DNA of 27,307 bases from RGIG8785 sp045655245 (GTDB lineage: Bacteria > Bacillota > Clostridia > RGIG8785). Under the pieces are notes generated by a model, which saw only the letters and a list, made by a program, of their open reading frames with translations, had not been told where the DNA came from and searched no databases. Location: the NCBI GenBank assembly GCA_045655245.1, contig JAZOOX010000010.1, forward strand, positions 1-27,307, in the 5' to 3' direction. Shown piece by piece: positions 9,213-17,462 of this stretch. The translations under genes were made by a program, and so were the position numbers. How positions within the stretch are numbered: position 1 is the first letter of the stretch; each line of letters opens with the position of its first letter.

Positions 9213-10310
9213 ATGCGCAGTGAAGTTCAGGATTTGCTCATTAAAATCATTCGTTCCGAATTAACGGGGGAATGTGGTTCTTCCTTTCAGCCGAATGAGC
9301 AGGTCGTTAAACTGGCGCTGAAGCATCAGCTTTCTCATCTTGTTTTTCACGCCTATGCCAAATCGGGCGAGAAAAAATACAATCCGTATTTGTACCGCAA
9401 TATTTTGGTCGTTGAACAACAAAAGAATGCCCTTGATAAAATTCGCAAATCGTTTAGCGAGAATAAAATTCCGTTTCTTCCGCTCAAGGGGAGCGTTCTT
9501 CGCTCGCTTTATCCCGAGGATTGGATGCGTAACAGTTGCGACATTGATGTTTTAGTCAAGCGCGAGGATTTGGAAACCGCCGGCAGGATCTTGTCATCGT
9601 TGGGGTATGCGAAGCATACGGTCAGCGGCCATGATGTTTCTTACCATACGGGTGCGGTGCGGATTGAACTTCATTTTGCTTTGATCGAGGATTACCGCTA
9701 TCCGCAGATCTCTGCTGTTTTGGAAAAGGTTTGGGATGAGGCCCAACAGGTCGGCGATTTTGAGTATGTGATGAGGGATGAAATGCTCTACCTCTTCCAC
9801 ATCGCCCATATGATGAAGCATTTTGAAAACGGTGGCTGCGGCGTGCGTCCCTTTATGGATCTATGGCTTTTGCATCACAAAAAAGCGTTTGACCGAGAAA
9901 GACGTGAAAGGTTGCTCCGACAATGCGGGATTCTACGTTTTTCCGCTGTGATGGAAAGGTTAGCAGACGCGTGGTTTTCAGAAGCGAATGCCGACGGATT
10001 GGAACAACTGGAGGCGTTTGTTTTTGATGGAGAGGCGTACGGGACGGTTGAGAACAGAGTCGCCGTGAAAAAGCAGAAACGTGGTGGCAGTGTTGCTTAC
10101 CTGCGCTCGAGAATCTTTGTTCCTTACGCAAGATTGAAGGAACAATACCCTATATTGCAAAAAAAGAAGTACCTACTTCCCTTTTATCAAGTGGTTCGTT
10201 GGACAAAAATGTGGCGACGAAAAGGTCGCTATGTGCAGGAATTGAAGGAAAGCGTTTCTGTAACAACCGATAAAAAGGTTAACGAATTGTTAAAAAGTCT
10301 TGGGTTATAA
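9213..10310 (+). CDS. NTP_transf_5 family nucleotidyltransferase-like protein
   Basis: 365 residues of the uncharacterised nucleotidyltransferase family NTP_transf_5. The fold signature is LKGSVLRSLYP (91-101, the GS of the nucleotidyltransferase motif) followed by CDIDVLV (109-115) with Asp 110 and Asp 112 as likely metal ligands. A third segment, VRIELHFAL, supplies a possible further acidic residue. Members often occur in capsule or glycan loci; substrate is unknown and could be a sugar, lipid head group or protein. Start is ATG 9213 with GAGGTGAG at 9201-9208, 10 bases after the epimerase stop; the frame is open further upstream but inside that gene. It is the last gene of the operon, directly followed by a terminator. 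Confidence 0.8.
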   Translation: MRSEVQDLLIKIIRSELTGECGSSFQPNEQVVKLALKHQLSHLVFHAYAKSGEKKYNPYLYRNILVVEQQKNALDKIRKSFSENKIPFLPLKGSVLRSLYPEDWMRNSCDIDVLVKREDLETAGRILSSLGYAKHTVSGHDVSYHTGAVRIELHFALIEDYRYPQISAVLEKVWDEAQQVGDFEYVMRDEMLYLFHIAHMMKHFENGGCGVRPFMDLWLLHHKKAFDRERRERLLRQCGILRFSAVMERLADAWFSEANADGLEQLEAFVFDGEAYGTVENRVAVKKQKRGGSVAYLRSRIFVPYARLKEQYPILQKKKYLLPFYQVVRWTKMWRRKGRYVQELKESVSVTTDKKVNELLKSLGL

Positions 10311-10313
10311 ATA

Positions 10314-10349
10314 AAAAGCCGTTTCGTAGAAGAAACGGCTTTTAAATTT
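10314..10349 (+). terminator. Intrinsic terminator of polysaccharide operon
   Basis: A perfect 12-bp stem (AAAAGCCGTTTC at 10314-10325 with its complement at 10332-10343) and a 6-base loop, flanked by A and T runs. It begins a few bases after the stop of the nucleotidyltransferase gene and ends the + strand operon before the LysR promoter. Confidence 0.93.
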
Positions 10350-10353
10350 GCTC

Positions 10354-10382
10354 TTGACTTATATCTCCATCAGTTGTATAAT
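10354..10382 (+). promoter_or_regulatory. Sigma-A promoter of lysR-TRAP operon
   Basis: TTGACT at 10354-10359 and a consensus TATAAT at 10377-10382 with exactly 17 bases between. It is placed after the terminator and 38 bases before the LysR start. LysR regulators frequently bind around their own promoter, but no clear T-N11-A palindrome was identified. Confidence 0.85.
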
Positions 10383-10419
10383 ATATTTGTTATAAAATAC
10401 ATAACCATAAGGTGATGAT

Positions 10420-11325
10420 ATGAACTTTAGGCAGTATAAGTATCTTTTAACCTTGGCTGAAAAGGGTAGCTTTTCGAGAGCCGCAGAAGAACTGGGCGTT
10501 TCACAACCCTCTTTGAGCCAGTATGTCAAACGAGTTGAAACCGAGAATGCTGTTAGCCTGTTTGAACGGACAAACGGCGAAGTACGCTTGACCGATGCAG
10601 GGAGGGTGTATCTGGATGCCGCCCGCAGAATTTTGGAAATCGAGCGTCAAATGCAGGGGGCATTTAATGATTTAGCAGAACATAAAACCGGTTCGGTTGT
10701 GGTTGGAACATCACCGTACCGTTCCGCCGTAATGATGCCCTCTATTGTGAAAAAGTTTCGGGAGCGGTATCCCGGGATGCATATTGTGGTGGAGGAAATG
10801 ACCACCCAGGATTTACTGGAGGCGTCTCAGCGAGGGCAGTTTGACGTATGTCTTACGATGTTACCGGTCGATGAACAACCGTTTTCTTATGAAAGGATTG
10901 CCGAAGAAGAGCTGGTTTTGGCTGTTCCCAAGGATTTTCCTCCTATTTCCTCTCGGCAGATAGCGGGAAGGAAGTATCCCTCTATCGATGCCAAAAATGC
11001 GGATGGGTTGCCTTTTGTGATGATTACCGAAGGACAATGGATGCAAAAAGCGCTGGATAAGTTATCAAGCGAATATGGGCTTTCGTTAAAGAAAGTTGCT
11101 GTGGTAAAAAGCTTGGAGGCGCAAATCGCAATGGTGCGTGCAGGAATCGGGGCGGCGTTAGTGCCCGGTGGCATTGACCGTTTTTGCCCTTCTGAGGAAG
11201 TTAGGTATTATTCATTTAAACAACAACTGCCCAAGCGGGAGGTTGTCGTACTGTGGAGACGGGAGCAACACTTAAACGGGGTAACAAAAGAACTGCTCCG
11301 TATGATGAAAGAAATTAACTGGTAA
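10420..11325 (+). CDS. LysR family transcriptional regulator
   Basis: 301 residues, standard length for a LysR-type regulator. The N-terminal winged helix-turn-helix is clear (MNFRQYKYLLTLAEKGSFSR, then AAEELGVSQPSLSQYVKRVE, about residues 1-62), followed by the linker helix and a periplasmic-binding-protein-like effector domain from about residue 90. The start ATG at 10420 follows AAGGTGATG. It is transcribed in the same direction as, and 16 bases before, the TRAP permease gene, so it is co-transcribed with it rather than divergent as most LysR genes are. It probably senses the transported compound or a derivative. The effector cannot be predicted. Confidence 0.93.
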   Translation: MNFRQYKYLLTLAEKGSFSRAAEELGVSQPSLSQYVKRVETENAVSLFERTNGEVRLTDAGRVYLDAARRILEIERQMQGAFNDLAEHKTGSVVVGTSPYRSAVMMPSIVKKFRERYPGMHIVVEEMTTQDLLEASQRGQFDVCLTMLPVDEQPFSYERIAEEELVLAVPKDFPPISSRQIAGRKYPSIDAKNADGLPFVMITEGQWMQKALDKLSSEYGLSLKKVAVVKSLEAQIAMVRAGIGAALVPGGIDRFCPSEEVRYYSFKQQLPKREVVVLWRREQHLNGVTKELLRMMKEINW

Positions 11326-11341
11326 AGGGAGGAAATTTATA

Positions 11342-12700
11342 ATGCCGTCTGCTTTCATTTATCTCGGTATTTTACTTGGAATCATTATCGTCTGGTTTAT
11401 GCTTTTGAAAAGACCGATTTACGAGGCTGTCATCATTAGCTTTTTGGTTTTGGTGACCGTTACGGGGACATGGGGGAACATTGGCGCATATATCGAAAAA
11501 GGTCTCTCTACATCCTTGCTCTATTCGATGATTGCCTTTGTTGCGATGTCCATTGTTTTAACCAAAACAAAAATTTTAGACAGTTGCATTGCTATTATTT
11601 TGTCTTTGCTCGGACGAATTCCCGGAGGGGCAGGGTATGTTTCGGTGATTGCCTCTGCTTTTATGGGCGCACTTTCGGGCAGCGGTCCCGGAAACGTTAT
11701 GGCAACGGGCGCCATTACCATTCCCGCAATGAAAAAGACGGGATTTCCTGCCGAATTGGCGGCGAACGTGGAAAGTAACGCAAGTTATCTGGGAAATATG
11801 ATCCCGCCGTCTTCTAATATCGTAGCCGCTTTGGGCGCATTCGTTGCATTATATCCCGAAAGCAATATGACGACAGGGCAGTTTTGGATCGTTTTGTGGG
11901 GGCTTTCTTTCTGGTTTATCTTGCAACGCATTATTATGGTTTTTGTGTTTTGCAAATATTATAAGGTAAAGGCAATGCCACCTGAAGATTTGCCTGATTT
12001 TAGGGAGTCGCTCAAAAATGGTTGGCAAGGTCTGCTGCTGCCCGTTATCATTCTTTTACCCTTCTTTTTGGACTATCTGTTTAAAGATACCTTCTTTACT
12101 TCCCGCCTTGGCACAACGGGCGCAAAGTACTTATCCAATAGCTTACTGCTGTTTATCCCGGGTATTTCGGTGCTCTTTTCCTGCTTGATTACCAAAGATA
12201 AAAAGGCTGTTACCCCTAACCGAATCGCAGAGATGTTTGCAAAGGGCGTGAAAAGTATTTCACCCGCCGTAGGCGTTTGTATCATCGGCTATATGATTGG
12301 CGCTTTATTTAATGACTTGAATGTTGCCGCCGATATTGAAGCCTTTATTCTTGGCGTCAATTTCAGCAAACTTGGATTGGTCATCTTCATTTCTTTGCTG
12401 ACTTGCTTTTTGGGAATGGTTATTCCCGGTTCGTCATTGGTTGTTATCTTTGGGCCTGTGTTTATTACCTCGTTTGCCTCGGTTGGTGTAGATCCGATTT
12501 TGGCGGCGGCAATGTTACCTTGCATTTGTGGCGTTATGTGCGGAATCACCCCGCCGCTGGGCTTGGGAATGTATGCGGGGATGTCCTTGGCGGAGTCGGA
12601 CTTTAGTAAAACGTTCAAAAACAATTTGTATTGGGTTTTCGCACAATTTGCAATGGAAATAATCGTTTTGATGGGATGGCTGCCCATTTTGGGTCTTTAA
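11342..12700 (+). CDS. TRAP-type large permease subunit (DctM-like)
   Basis: 452-residue membrane protein of the DctM/ion-transporter superfamily, about twelve hydrophobic segments. The segment ALSGSGPGNVMATGAITIPA followed by MKKTGFPAELAANVESNASY and MIPPSSN is the DctM-type core, and the second inverted half contains MVIPGSSLVVIFGPVFITSF and CGITPPLGLGMYAG. It would use a sodium or proton gradient to import an organic acid or similar solute. It is slightly longer than typical DctM (~425-430). ATG 11342 is preceded by AAAGGGAGGA. A small two-helix gene follows at 12 bases; no DctP substrate-binding protein gene is visible on either side, which is unusual for a TRAP system. A related ion-transporter-superfamily carrier working alone is the main alternative. 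Confidence 0.8.
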   Translation: MPSAFIYLGILLGIIIVWFMLLKRPIYEAVIISFLVLVTVTGTWGNIGAYIEKGLSTSLLYSMIAFVAMSIVLTKTKILDSCIAIILSLLGRIPGGAGYVSVIASAFMGALSGSGPGNVMATGAITIPAMKKTGFPAELAANVESNASYLGNMIPPSSNIVAALGAFVALYPESNMTTGQFWIVLWGLSFWFILQRIIMVFVFCKYYKVKAMPPEDLPDFRESLKNGWQGLLLPVIILLPFFLDYLFKDTFFTSRLGTTGAKYLSNSLLLFIPGISVLFSCLITKDKKAVTPNRIAEMFAKGVKSISPAVGVCIIGYMIGALFNDLNVAADIEAFILGVNFSKLGLVIFISLLTCFLGMVIPGSSLVVIFGPVFITSFASVGVDPILAAAMLPCICGVMCGITPPLGLGMYAGMSLAESDFSKTFKNNLYWVFAQFAMEIIVLMGWLPILGL

Positions 12701-12712
12701 GGAGAGGTGAAC

Positions 12713-12973
12713 ATGAAAAAATTTTCGGACGTTTTAAAAACAATCTTTGGTTATGGTATTATGATTGCCTTGTTCCTCGGCGTTTTCATTTTCTTCGGTT
12801 ATGTTATTGCGCTGGTGATTGGTGGCGATGCCGCCGCTCAGATCTGTGAAATCGTATATAAACGGATTGTTCCCGTGATGATTTATTTAGGAACATCAAT
12901 GGTGCTTTTAGGCTTGCTTGCAATGTACCTTGCAGGCGAAAAAGCCTTGACACCCAGCAAACGAAAAAAATAA
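12713..12973 (+). CDS. Small two-helix membrane protein, possible permease partner
   Basis: 86 residues with two strong hydrophobic segments (about 14-38 and 53-76) and a very basic tail (KALTPSKRKK). Start is ATG 12713 with GGAGAGG at 12701-12707; a GTG two codons earlier lies in the ribosome binding site itself. It directly follows the large permease and shares its terminator, so it takes the position of the DctQ small subunit of TRAP transporters, but it is about half the length of DctQ and lacks two of its four helices. No recognised family. A role as permease partner is inferred from position only. Confidence 0.75.
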   Translation: MKKFSDVLKTIFGYGIMIALFLGVFIFFGYVIALVIGGDAAAQICEIVYKRIVPVMIYLGTSMVLLGLLAMYLAGEKALTPSKRKK

Positions 12974-13007
12974 AAAGAAGGACACGTTCTGTGTCCTTCT
13001 TTTTGTA
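12972..13007 (+). terminator. Intrinsic terminator after TRAP-like operon
   Basis: A 14-bp perfect stem (12972-12985 with 12991-13004; core AGAAGGACAC) and loop GTTCT, with an A-rich 5' flank and T-rich 3' arm. The 5' arm begins within the stop codon of the small membrane protein. Confidence 0.93.
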
Positions 13008-13176
13008 TTAAATGACGATGTGCGCCAGGGGAGAAGCTTGTGTTTTACTGATCCACCCCCACACGATCCATAAAGTGACAAGGGGCGGCAGTTTGTCCCG
13101 GCTCATTATACTGATATTTCCCAGGAAATGGAATGTTCCTAAAAAGCTGGTTTATTTTACAATCATCAATGTTTCG

Positions 13177-13205
13177 TTGACGGATGGGCGATTTTGTGGT
13201 ATACT
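13177..13205 (+). promoter_or_regulatory. Promoter of pyk operon
   Basis: TTGACG at 13177-13182 and TATACT at 13200-13205 with 17 bases between, 31 bases before the pyruvate kinase ATG. The preceding 170 bases (13008-13176) show no gene; only a short palindrome at 13116-13129 (ATTTCC-CA-GGAAAT) was seen there, of unknown meaning. Confidence 0.82.
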
Positions 13206-13235
13206 ATATTGAACTTTTGGAAGGAGAAGCAAACG

Positions 13236-14648
13236 ATGAGAAAAACAAAAATCATTTGCACTATAGGTCCGTCCAGTAACGAAGAGCATATTTTTTCCGA
13301 GATGTGCACCGCAGGGTTGAATGTCGCACGGCTGAACTTTTCCCACGGCACCCATGAAGAGCATCAGCGGTCTATTAATATGATTAAAAAGGTGCGGGAA
13401 GAACAAAACCTCCCCGTTGCCATTATGCTGGATACCAAAGGTCCCGAGTACCGCATCAAGACCTTTGCAGACAAGAGCATTACCTTAAACGACGGAGATC
13501 CTTTCGTTTTTACCGTTCGTGATGTGGTGGGCGACCGCAGTATGGTTTCGGTCAACTACGAGGGTCTTATTAACGATATTTCAGCAGGGGACACCATTCT
13601 GGTCAATAACGGCCTGGTGGCTTTTAAAGTAATCGATAAAAACGAAACAGATCTTTTTTGCACGGTGGTTACGGGCGGGGTACTGTCTGATCGTAAGAGT
13701 ATGAGCTTTCCCGAGAAAACCTTGCAGCAAGTATATCTAAGCGAGCAAGACAAGGCGGACTTGCTTTTCGGTATCCGAAACGAGGTTGATTTCGTTGCCG
13801 CATCTTTCGTCTCTACCCGTCAGGATATTCTGGAAGTAAAGAACTTCCTGGCCGAGAATGGCGGCGGGAATATTGGCTTGATCGCCAAAATTGAAAACCG
13901 TGCGGGAATTAACAATATCGAGGATATCTGCCGCGAATGTGACGGCATTATGATTGCCCGCGGCGATTTAGGGGTGGAGATTCCCTTTGCCCAACTCCCT
14001 GCGGTTCAGAAATATATCATCGAAAAATGCCGACTTCTGGGGAAACGAGTCATTACCGCAACCGAAATGTTGGAGTCGATGATTCACAACCCAAGACCCA
14101 CCCGTGCCGAGATCTCCGACGTGGCAAACGCCGTTTATGACGGAACCAGTGCCGTGATGTTGTCGGGGGAGTCTGCCGCGGGAAAGTACCCCGTAGAAAC
14201 GATTTTAGCGATGTCCGAAATTGTGGAAGAGACAGAAAAACACATCAATTATATCAATCGTTTTAAAAAGAAGGAATTCAAAATAAAAAACCAGGTGGAC
14301 GCCATCTCTCATGCGACTTGCGGTATGGCAATCGACATCGGCGCCAAAGCCATCGTGGTTTCGTCTATGAGCGGAATCACTGTGCGCATGGTCTCTCGAT
14401 TTCGTGCACCTATGGACATCATCGGGATGACCACCGATAAAAAGATTTGGTATCAACTGGCGCTGTCTTGGGGTGTTACGCCCGTTCTGAGCGATGTTTT
14501 TAACTCTACCGACGTGCTGTTTTATCACGCTGTTCGTGCGGCAAAACAGAAGTTGGACCTGCAGGCGGGGGACAGTGTGGTGATGACGGGCGGCATTACC
14601 AACGGCCGTTCGGGTAATACCAATATGATCTTGGTTGAAACCATATAG
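13236..14648 (+). CDS. pyk: Pyruvate kinase
   Basis: 470-residue pyruvate kinase, converting phosphoenolpyruvate and ADP to pyruvate and ATP in the last step of glycolysis. N-terminal RKTKIICTIGPSS, the Arg/Asn/Ser cluster in NVARLNFSHGTHEEH (R32, N34, S36), MLDTKGPEYR (64-73) and the signature region MIARGDLGVEIPFAQLPAVQ with KRVITATEMLESM are all present. The C-terminal allosteric domain ends at about 470, so there is no extra PEP-utiliser domain as in Bacillus enzymes. Start is ATG 13236 with AAGGAG at 13221-13226; the upstream in-frame ATG at 13194 overlaps the -10 box and is excluded. It is the first gene of a likely three-gene operon with a small membrane protein and a MATE exporter. 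Confidence 0.97.
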   Translation: MRKTKIICTIGPSSNEEHIFSEMCTAGLNVARLNFSHGTHEEHQRSINMIKKVREEQNLPVAIMLDTKGPEYRIKTFADKSITLNDGDPFVFTVRDVVGDRSMVSVNYEGLINDISAGDTILVNNGLVAFKVIDKNETDLFCTVVTGGVLSDRKSMSFPEKTLQQVYLSEQDKADLLFGIRNEVDFVAASFVSTRQDILEVKNFLAENGGGNIGLIAKIENRAGINNIEDICRECDGIMIARGDLGVEIPFAQLPAVQKYIIEKCRLLGKRVITATEMLESMIHNPRPTRAEISDVANAVYDGTSAVMLSGESAAGKYPVETILAMSEIVEETEKHINYINRFKKKEFKIKNQVDAISHATCGMAIDIGAKAIVVSSMSGITVRMVSRFRAPMDIIGMTTDKKIWYQLALSWGVTPVLSDVFNSTDVLFYHAVRAAKQKLDLQAGDSVVMTGGITNGRSGNTNMILVETI

Positions 14649-14663
14649 GGGAGGGGATCAGAA

Positions 14664-14828
14664 ATGTACGGAGCTTTGATTGCATCAGCTATTGCGGCTT
14701 GGTTTGTGGGTTTTGTCCTGGACGTTAATGTTGGTTCTGACGTTCCTGCAATGATGAACCTGCGTCTCCTTTTCCCCATGATTACGGTGGGTATTTGTAT
14801 TATAAAGGCGATCAAGGATAAGGACTGA
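14664..14828 (+). CDS. Small hydrophobic protein, 54 residues
   Basis: A 54-residue reading frame lies between pyk and the MATE gene. ATG 14664 follows GGGGAGGGGA (14648-14657), and the stop at 14826-14828 is five bases before the MATE start, so it fills the gap exactly. Two hydrophobic segments are visible: MYGALIASAIAAWFVGFVLD, then LLFPMITVGICIIKAI, ending in a charged KDKD tail. This is consistent with a small inner-membrane protein with two helices. Family unknown. The tight fit, good ribosome binding site and hydrophobic pattern make a real gene likely. Confidence 0.68.
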   Translation: MYGALIASAIAAWFVGFVLDVNVGSDVPAMMNLRLLFPMITVGICIIKAIKDKD

Positions 14829-14833
14829 AACGA

Positions 14834-16198
14834 ATGGCAAGTATTGCAAAAGATTTTACAAAAGGAAATATTCCGCGGCAGTTACTTTTGTTTACCCTGC
14901 CCTTTATGGCGTCCAATGCCTTGCAAGTCCTTTACTCCACGGTGGATATGGTCATTGTCGGAAACTTTGTAGGAACGGCGGGTCTGTCTGCGGTCTCCCT
15001 AAGCAGTCAGGTGCTGAACTTTGCAACCATGGTCTGCCTTGGGTTTTCCAATGCAGGACAGGTCTTGATTTCTCAGGTGCTGGGTGCGGGAAAACGCAAT
15101 GAATTGAACCGCATCATCGGCACGTTGTTCTCGATCATTTTGCTGATGGGCATTTCTCTTTCGGTTGTTTTTTTGGCACTTCGCAAACCGATTTTGAGTT
15201 GGATGAACGTCCCTGCCGAGTCGTATACAATGGCACTTGAGTATCTGATTATCTGCGCTGCAGGCTTGCTCTTTACCGCAGGGTATAATATGGTCTCTGC
15301 TGTCCTTCGGGGAATGGGGGATTCCAAACGCCCCTTCCTGTTTATCGGGATTGCTACAGTCGTCAACCTGGTTTTGGACATCCTTTTTACGGGCTGTTGG
15401 AATTGGGGTGTAGCGGGTGCCGCTTATGCCACCGTGATGGGTCAAGGCGTTTCTTTTCTCTTCTCGCTTTATTACCTTTGCAAACATAAAGACGCCTTTG
15501 GGTTCGACTTTACGTTGTCCAGTTTCCGTATCGAGCCTAAGTACAGTAGGATGATTCTTTCTTTGGGTACGCCCATGGCAATTCAGGCAGGATGCATCAA
15601 CTTGTCCATGCTTTATGTTAACGCACTGGTCAACAAGGTCAGTGTGGTAGCTTCTGCCGCATTCGGCGTTGGCATCCGAATTGATGATATTTTCAATAAA
15701 ATCTCCCAAGGTTTACAGTTTGCCGCGATGCCGATGATCAGCCAAAATCTTGGCGCACATGAACAAAAACGTGCACAAAAGGTGGTTTGGTGGACTTTCC
15801 TCTTTTCGGGTGTCTTCACCGTCCTGACCATCGTGATCTATCTGTGCTTCGGCCGCCAACTCTTTATGCTGTTTTCCGACGACCCGTTGGTGCATCAGAT
15901 GTCGAGCGTTTTCATTGCCGCCATTTTGTGGATGTTTCCTGCACTTGCCATTATGCGGGGCACTCACGCATTTATCCAGGGCATCGGCAATGTTAAATTG
16001 GGAATGGTTTTGTCCATTTTGGACGGCGTTGCCTTGCGGATTGGGTTGAGTTGGCTCTTTGGTATTGCCCTTGACTGGGGCTTTTACGGGTTTGTTTTGG
16101 GATACGCTCTTGCCCCTTACGGTTGTGCCATTCCGGGCGCCATCTATTTCTTGGTGGGACGCTGGAAAAACCGGCGAATACTTTCGGACGAAATATAG
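14834..16198 (+). CDS. MATE family efflux transporter
   Basis: 454 residues with twelve hydrophobic segments in two MatE repeats. The start ASIAKDFTKGNIPRQLLLFT and the following segment PFMASNALQVLYSTVDMVIV (first repeat) are typical of the DinF/NorM-type clostridial MATE proteins; the second repeat begins near residue 236 (YSRMILSLGTPMAIQAGCIN). It would export drugs or metabolites using a cation gradient; substrate unknown. It is translated right after the 54-residue gene and probably transcribed from the pyk promoter. After it lies a 224-base stretch (16199-16422) without a gene, terminator or convincing promoter. Confidence 0.93.
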   Translation: MASIAKDFTKGNIPRQLLLFTLPFMASNALQVLYSTVDMVIVGNFVGTAGLSAVSLSSQVLNFATMVCLGFSNAGQVLISQVLGAGKRNELNRIIGTLFSIILLMGISLSVVFLALRKPILSWMNVPAESYTMALEYLIICAAGLLFTAGYNMVSAVLRGMGDSKRPFLFIGIATVVNLVLDILFTGCWNWGVAGAAYATVMGQGVSFLFSLYYLCKHKDAFGFDFTLSSFRIEPKYSRMILSLGTPMAIQAGCINLSMLYVNALVNKVSVVASAAFGVGIRIDDIFNKISQGLQFAAMPMISQNLGAHEQKRAQKVVWWTFLFSGVFTVLTIVIYLCFGRQLFMLFSDDPLVHQMSSVFIAAILWMFPALAIMRGTHAFIQGIGNVKLGMVLSILDGVALRIGLSWLFGIALDWGFYGFVLGYALAPYGCAIPGAIYFLVGRWKNRRILSDEI

Positions 16199-16422
16199 TA
16201 TAATTAGGCTGAAAAAATCTATCTTTTTATATGGAACGATTATACCTAAGAACAACTTTGCGGTCAATCATTTGAACCACGGCGTCAAAAATCCTGTCAA
16301 ACGGAAGGCGCAAAGTTTTGTATATTGTTATCACCTTTGCAACGGAGAATGTGTTTGGTTTGGTATACATCGGCATTGATTCCTATGGCATTTTTGTATA
16401 AAAAGACACAAGGAGAACGAAT

Positions 16423-17373
16423 ATGCTTGACACCTTTTTGGCAACCCTTTCACCCATGTTGACAATGTTTGTCCTGATGGTTTTGGGGTTTGCTGCAAAA
16501 AAACTGAATCTGGTACCCGACAACACGGCGGTGGTTCTCTCCAAACTGGAAAATGCTTTTTTCGTTCCTGCGCTGATGATTCACACCTTTATGCGTTATT
16601 GTACGGTGGCATCCTTGAAGGAAAACTGGAACCTGCTTTTTTACAGTGCGGTTGCCATCAGCGTTGCCTTTGTGTTTTCTCAGATCTTGGCACGGCTGTT
16701 TGAAAAAAAGGATGAGTACCGCCGTAATGTATATAAGTATATTTTTATCGTGGGAAACTTTGGCTTTTTGGGAAACGCGGTTATTTTGGAACTTTTTGGC
16801 GAAGAAGTGCTTTATAACTACCTACTCTTTACGCTGTTTATTCAGGCTTTGGTAAACACTTGGGGACTCTCTTTGATGATTCCCAAAACCGAAGGAAGGA
16901 CCTCTGCTTTCAGCCGTCTCAAGACCCCGGTTTTTGGCGCCATTCTTATCGGTGCGGCGTTGGGACTTTCGGGACTTGGGCAGGAGGGGGTAATGCCTTC
17001 GTTTATTGCAGGTGCCATCTCTAACTGTGGTTCCTGTATGGGACCCGTGGCAATGATCCTGGCGGGTTTTGTTATCGGTGGTTACGATTTGCGGAAAATG
17101 GTCACCAGCGGCAGGGTATATTTGATCACCCTACTGCGGCTGTTGGTCTTGCCTGTTATTATGCTGGGCTTTTTGTATCTCATCGGTGCAGGGGAGCGAG
17201 TATTGACCTTTGCCCTCTTTGTATTTGCAACCCCTTCGGGACTTAACGCTGTTATTTTCCCTACAGCCTATGGTGGCGACCCTTATACCGGCGCATCGTC
17301 AGCGATGGTGTCCAGTACCGTTTGCGTCTTGACCATCCCGCTTTTGTATTCGATTTTAACCGTTTTAGTATAG
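16423..17373 (+). CDS. AEC (auxin efflux carrier) family transporter
   Basis: 316-residue membrane protein with about ten helices in two groups of five, the plan of the AEC/Mem_trans family, related to bacterial malate and malonate carriers. Diagnostic stretches are the N-terminal LVLMVLGFAAKKLNLVPDN, the mid-protein GNFGFLGNAVILELFGEEVL, GPVAMILAGFVIGG, and the C-terminal ATPSGLNAVIFPTAYGGD followed by ASSAMVSSTVCVLTIPLLY. ATG 16423 follows CAAGGAGAA. It stands alone between the MATE gene and hemolysin III gene. Substrate is probably a small organic acid or related anion, but not determinable. Confidence 0.9.
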   Translation: MLDTFLATLSPMLTMFVLMVLGFAAKKLNLVPDNTAVVLSKLENAFFVPALMIHTFMRYCTVASLKENWNLLFYSAVAISVAFVFSQILARLFEKKDEYRRNVYKYIFIVGNFGFLGNAVILELFGEEVLYNYLLFTLFIQALVNTWGLSLMIPKTEGRTSAFSRLKTPVFGAILIGAALGLSGLGQEGVMPSFIAGAISNCGSCMGPVAMILAGFVIGGYDLRKMVTSGRVYLITLLRLLVLPVIMLGFLYLIGAGERVLTFALFVFATPSGLNAVIFPTAYGGDPYTGASSAMVSSTVCVLTIPLLYSILTVLV

Positions 17374-17407
17374 CGTTTCTTTTTAGGATCGCGTGATGGC
17401 ATTAAAC

Positions 17408-17443
17408 GAAGTTGTTGACATATCAACTTCTTGATTGTATAAT
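17408..17443 (+). promoter_or_regulatory. Promoter of hemolysin III gene with overlapping inverted repeat
   Basis: TTGACA at 17415-17420 and TATAAT at 17438-17443 with 17 bases between: both boxes are consensus. The -35 box lies in the 9-base spacer of a perfect inverted repeat, GAAGTTG (17408-17414) and CAACTTC (17424-17430). A repressor bound there would block RNA polymerase. The operator role is inferred. Confidence 0.85.
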
Positions 17444-17462
17444 ATTGACGGGAGGCGAGAAA

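Noticed and set aside
13012..13212. 66-residue + strand frame between the TRAP terminator and pyk
   Set aside because: It overlaps the pyk promoter, starts right after the terminator without a ribosome binding site, and has no recognisable features.
14999..15709. 236-residue minus-strand open frame
   Set aside because: Antisense to the MATE gene; composition is rich in Arg, Gln, His and Asn with no hydrophobic core or known family.
16199..16204. TATAAT before the AEC transporter gene
   Set aside because: No -35 box at 16-18 bases upstream, and it is more than 200 bases from the start codon.
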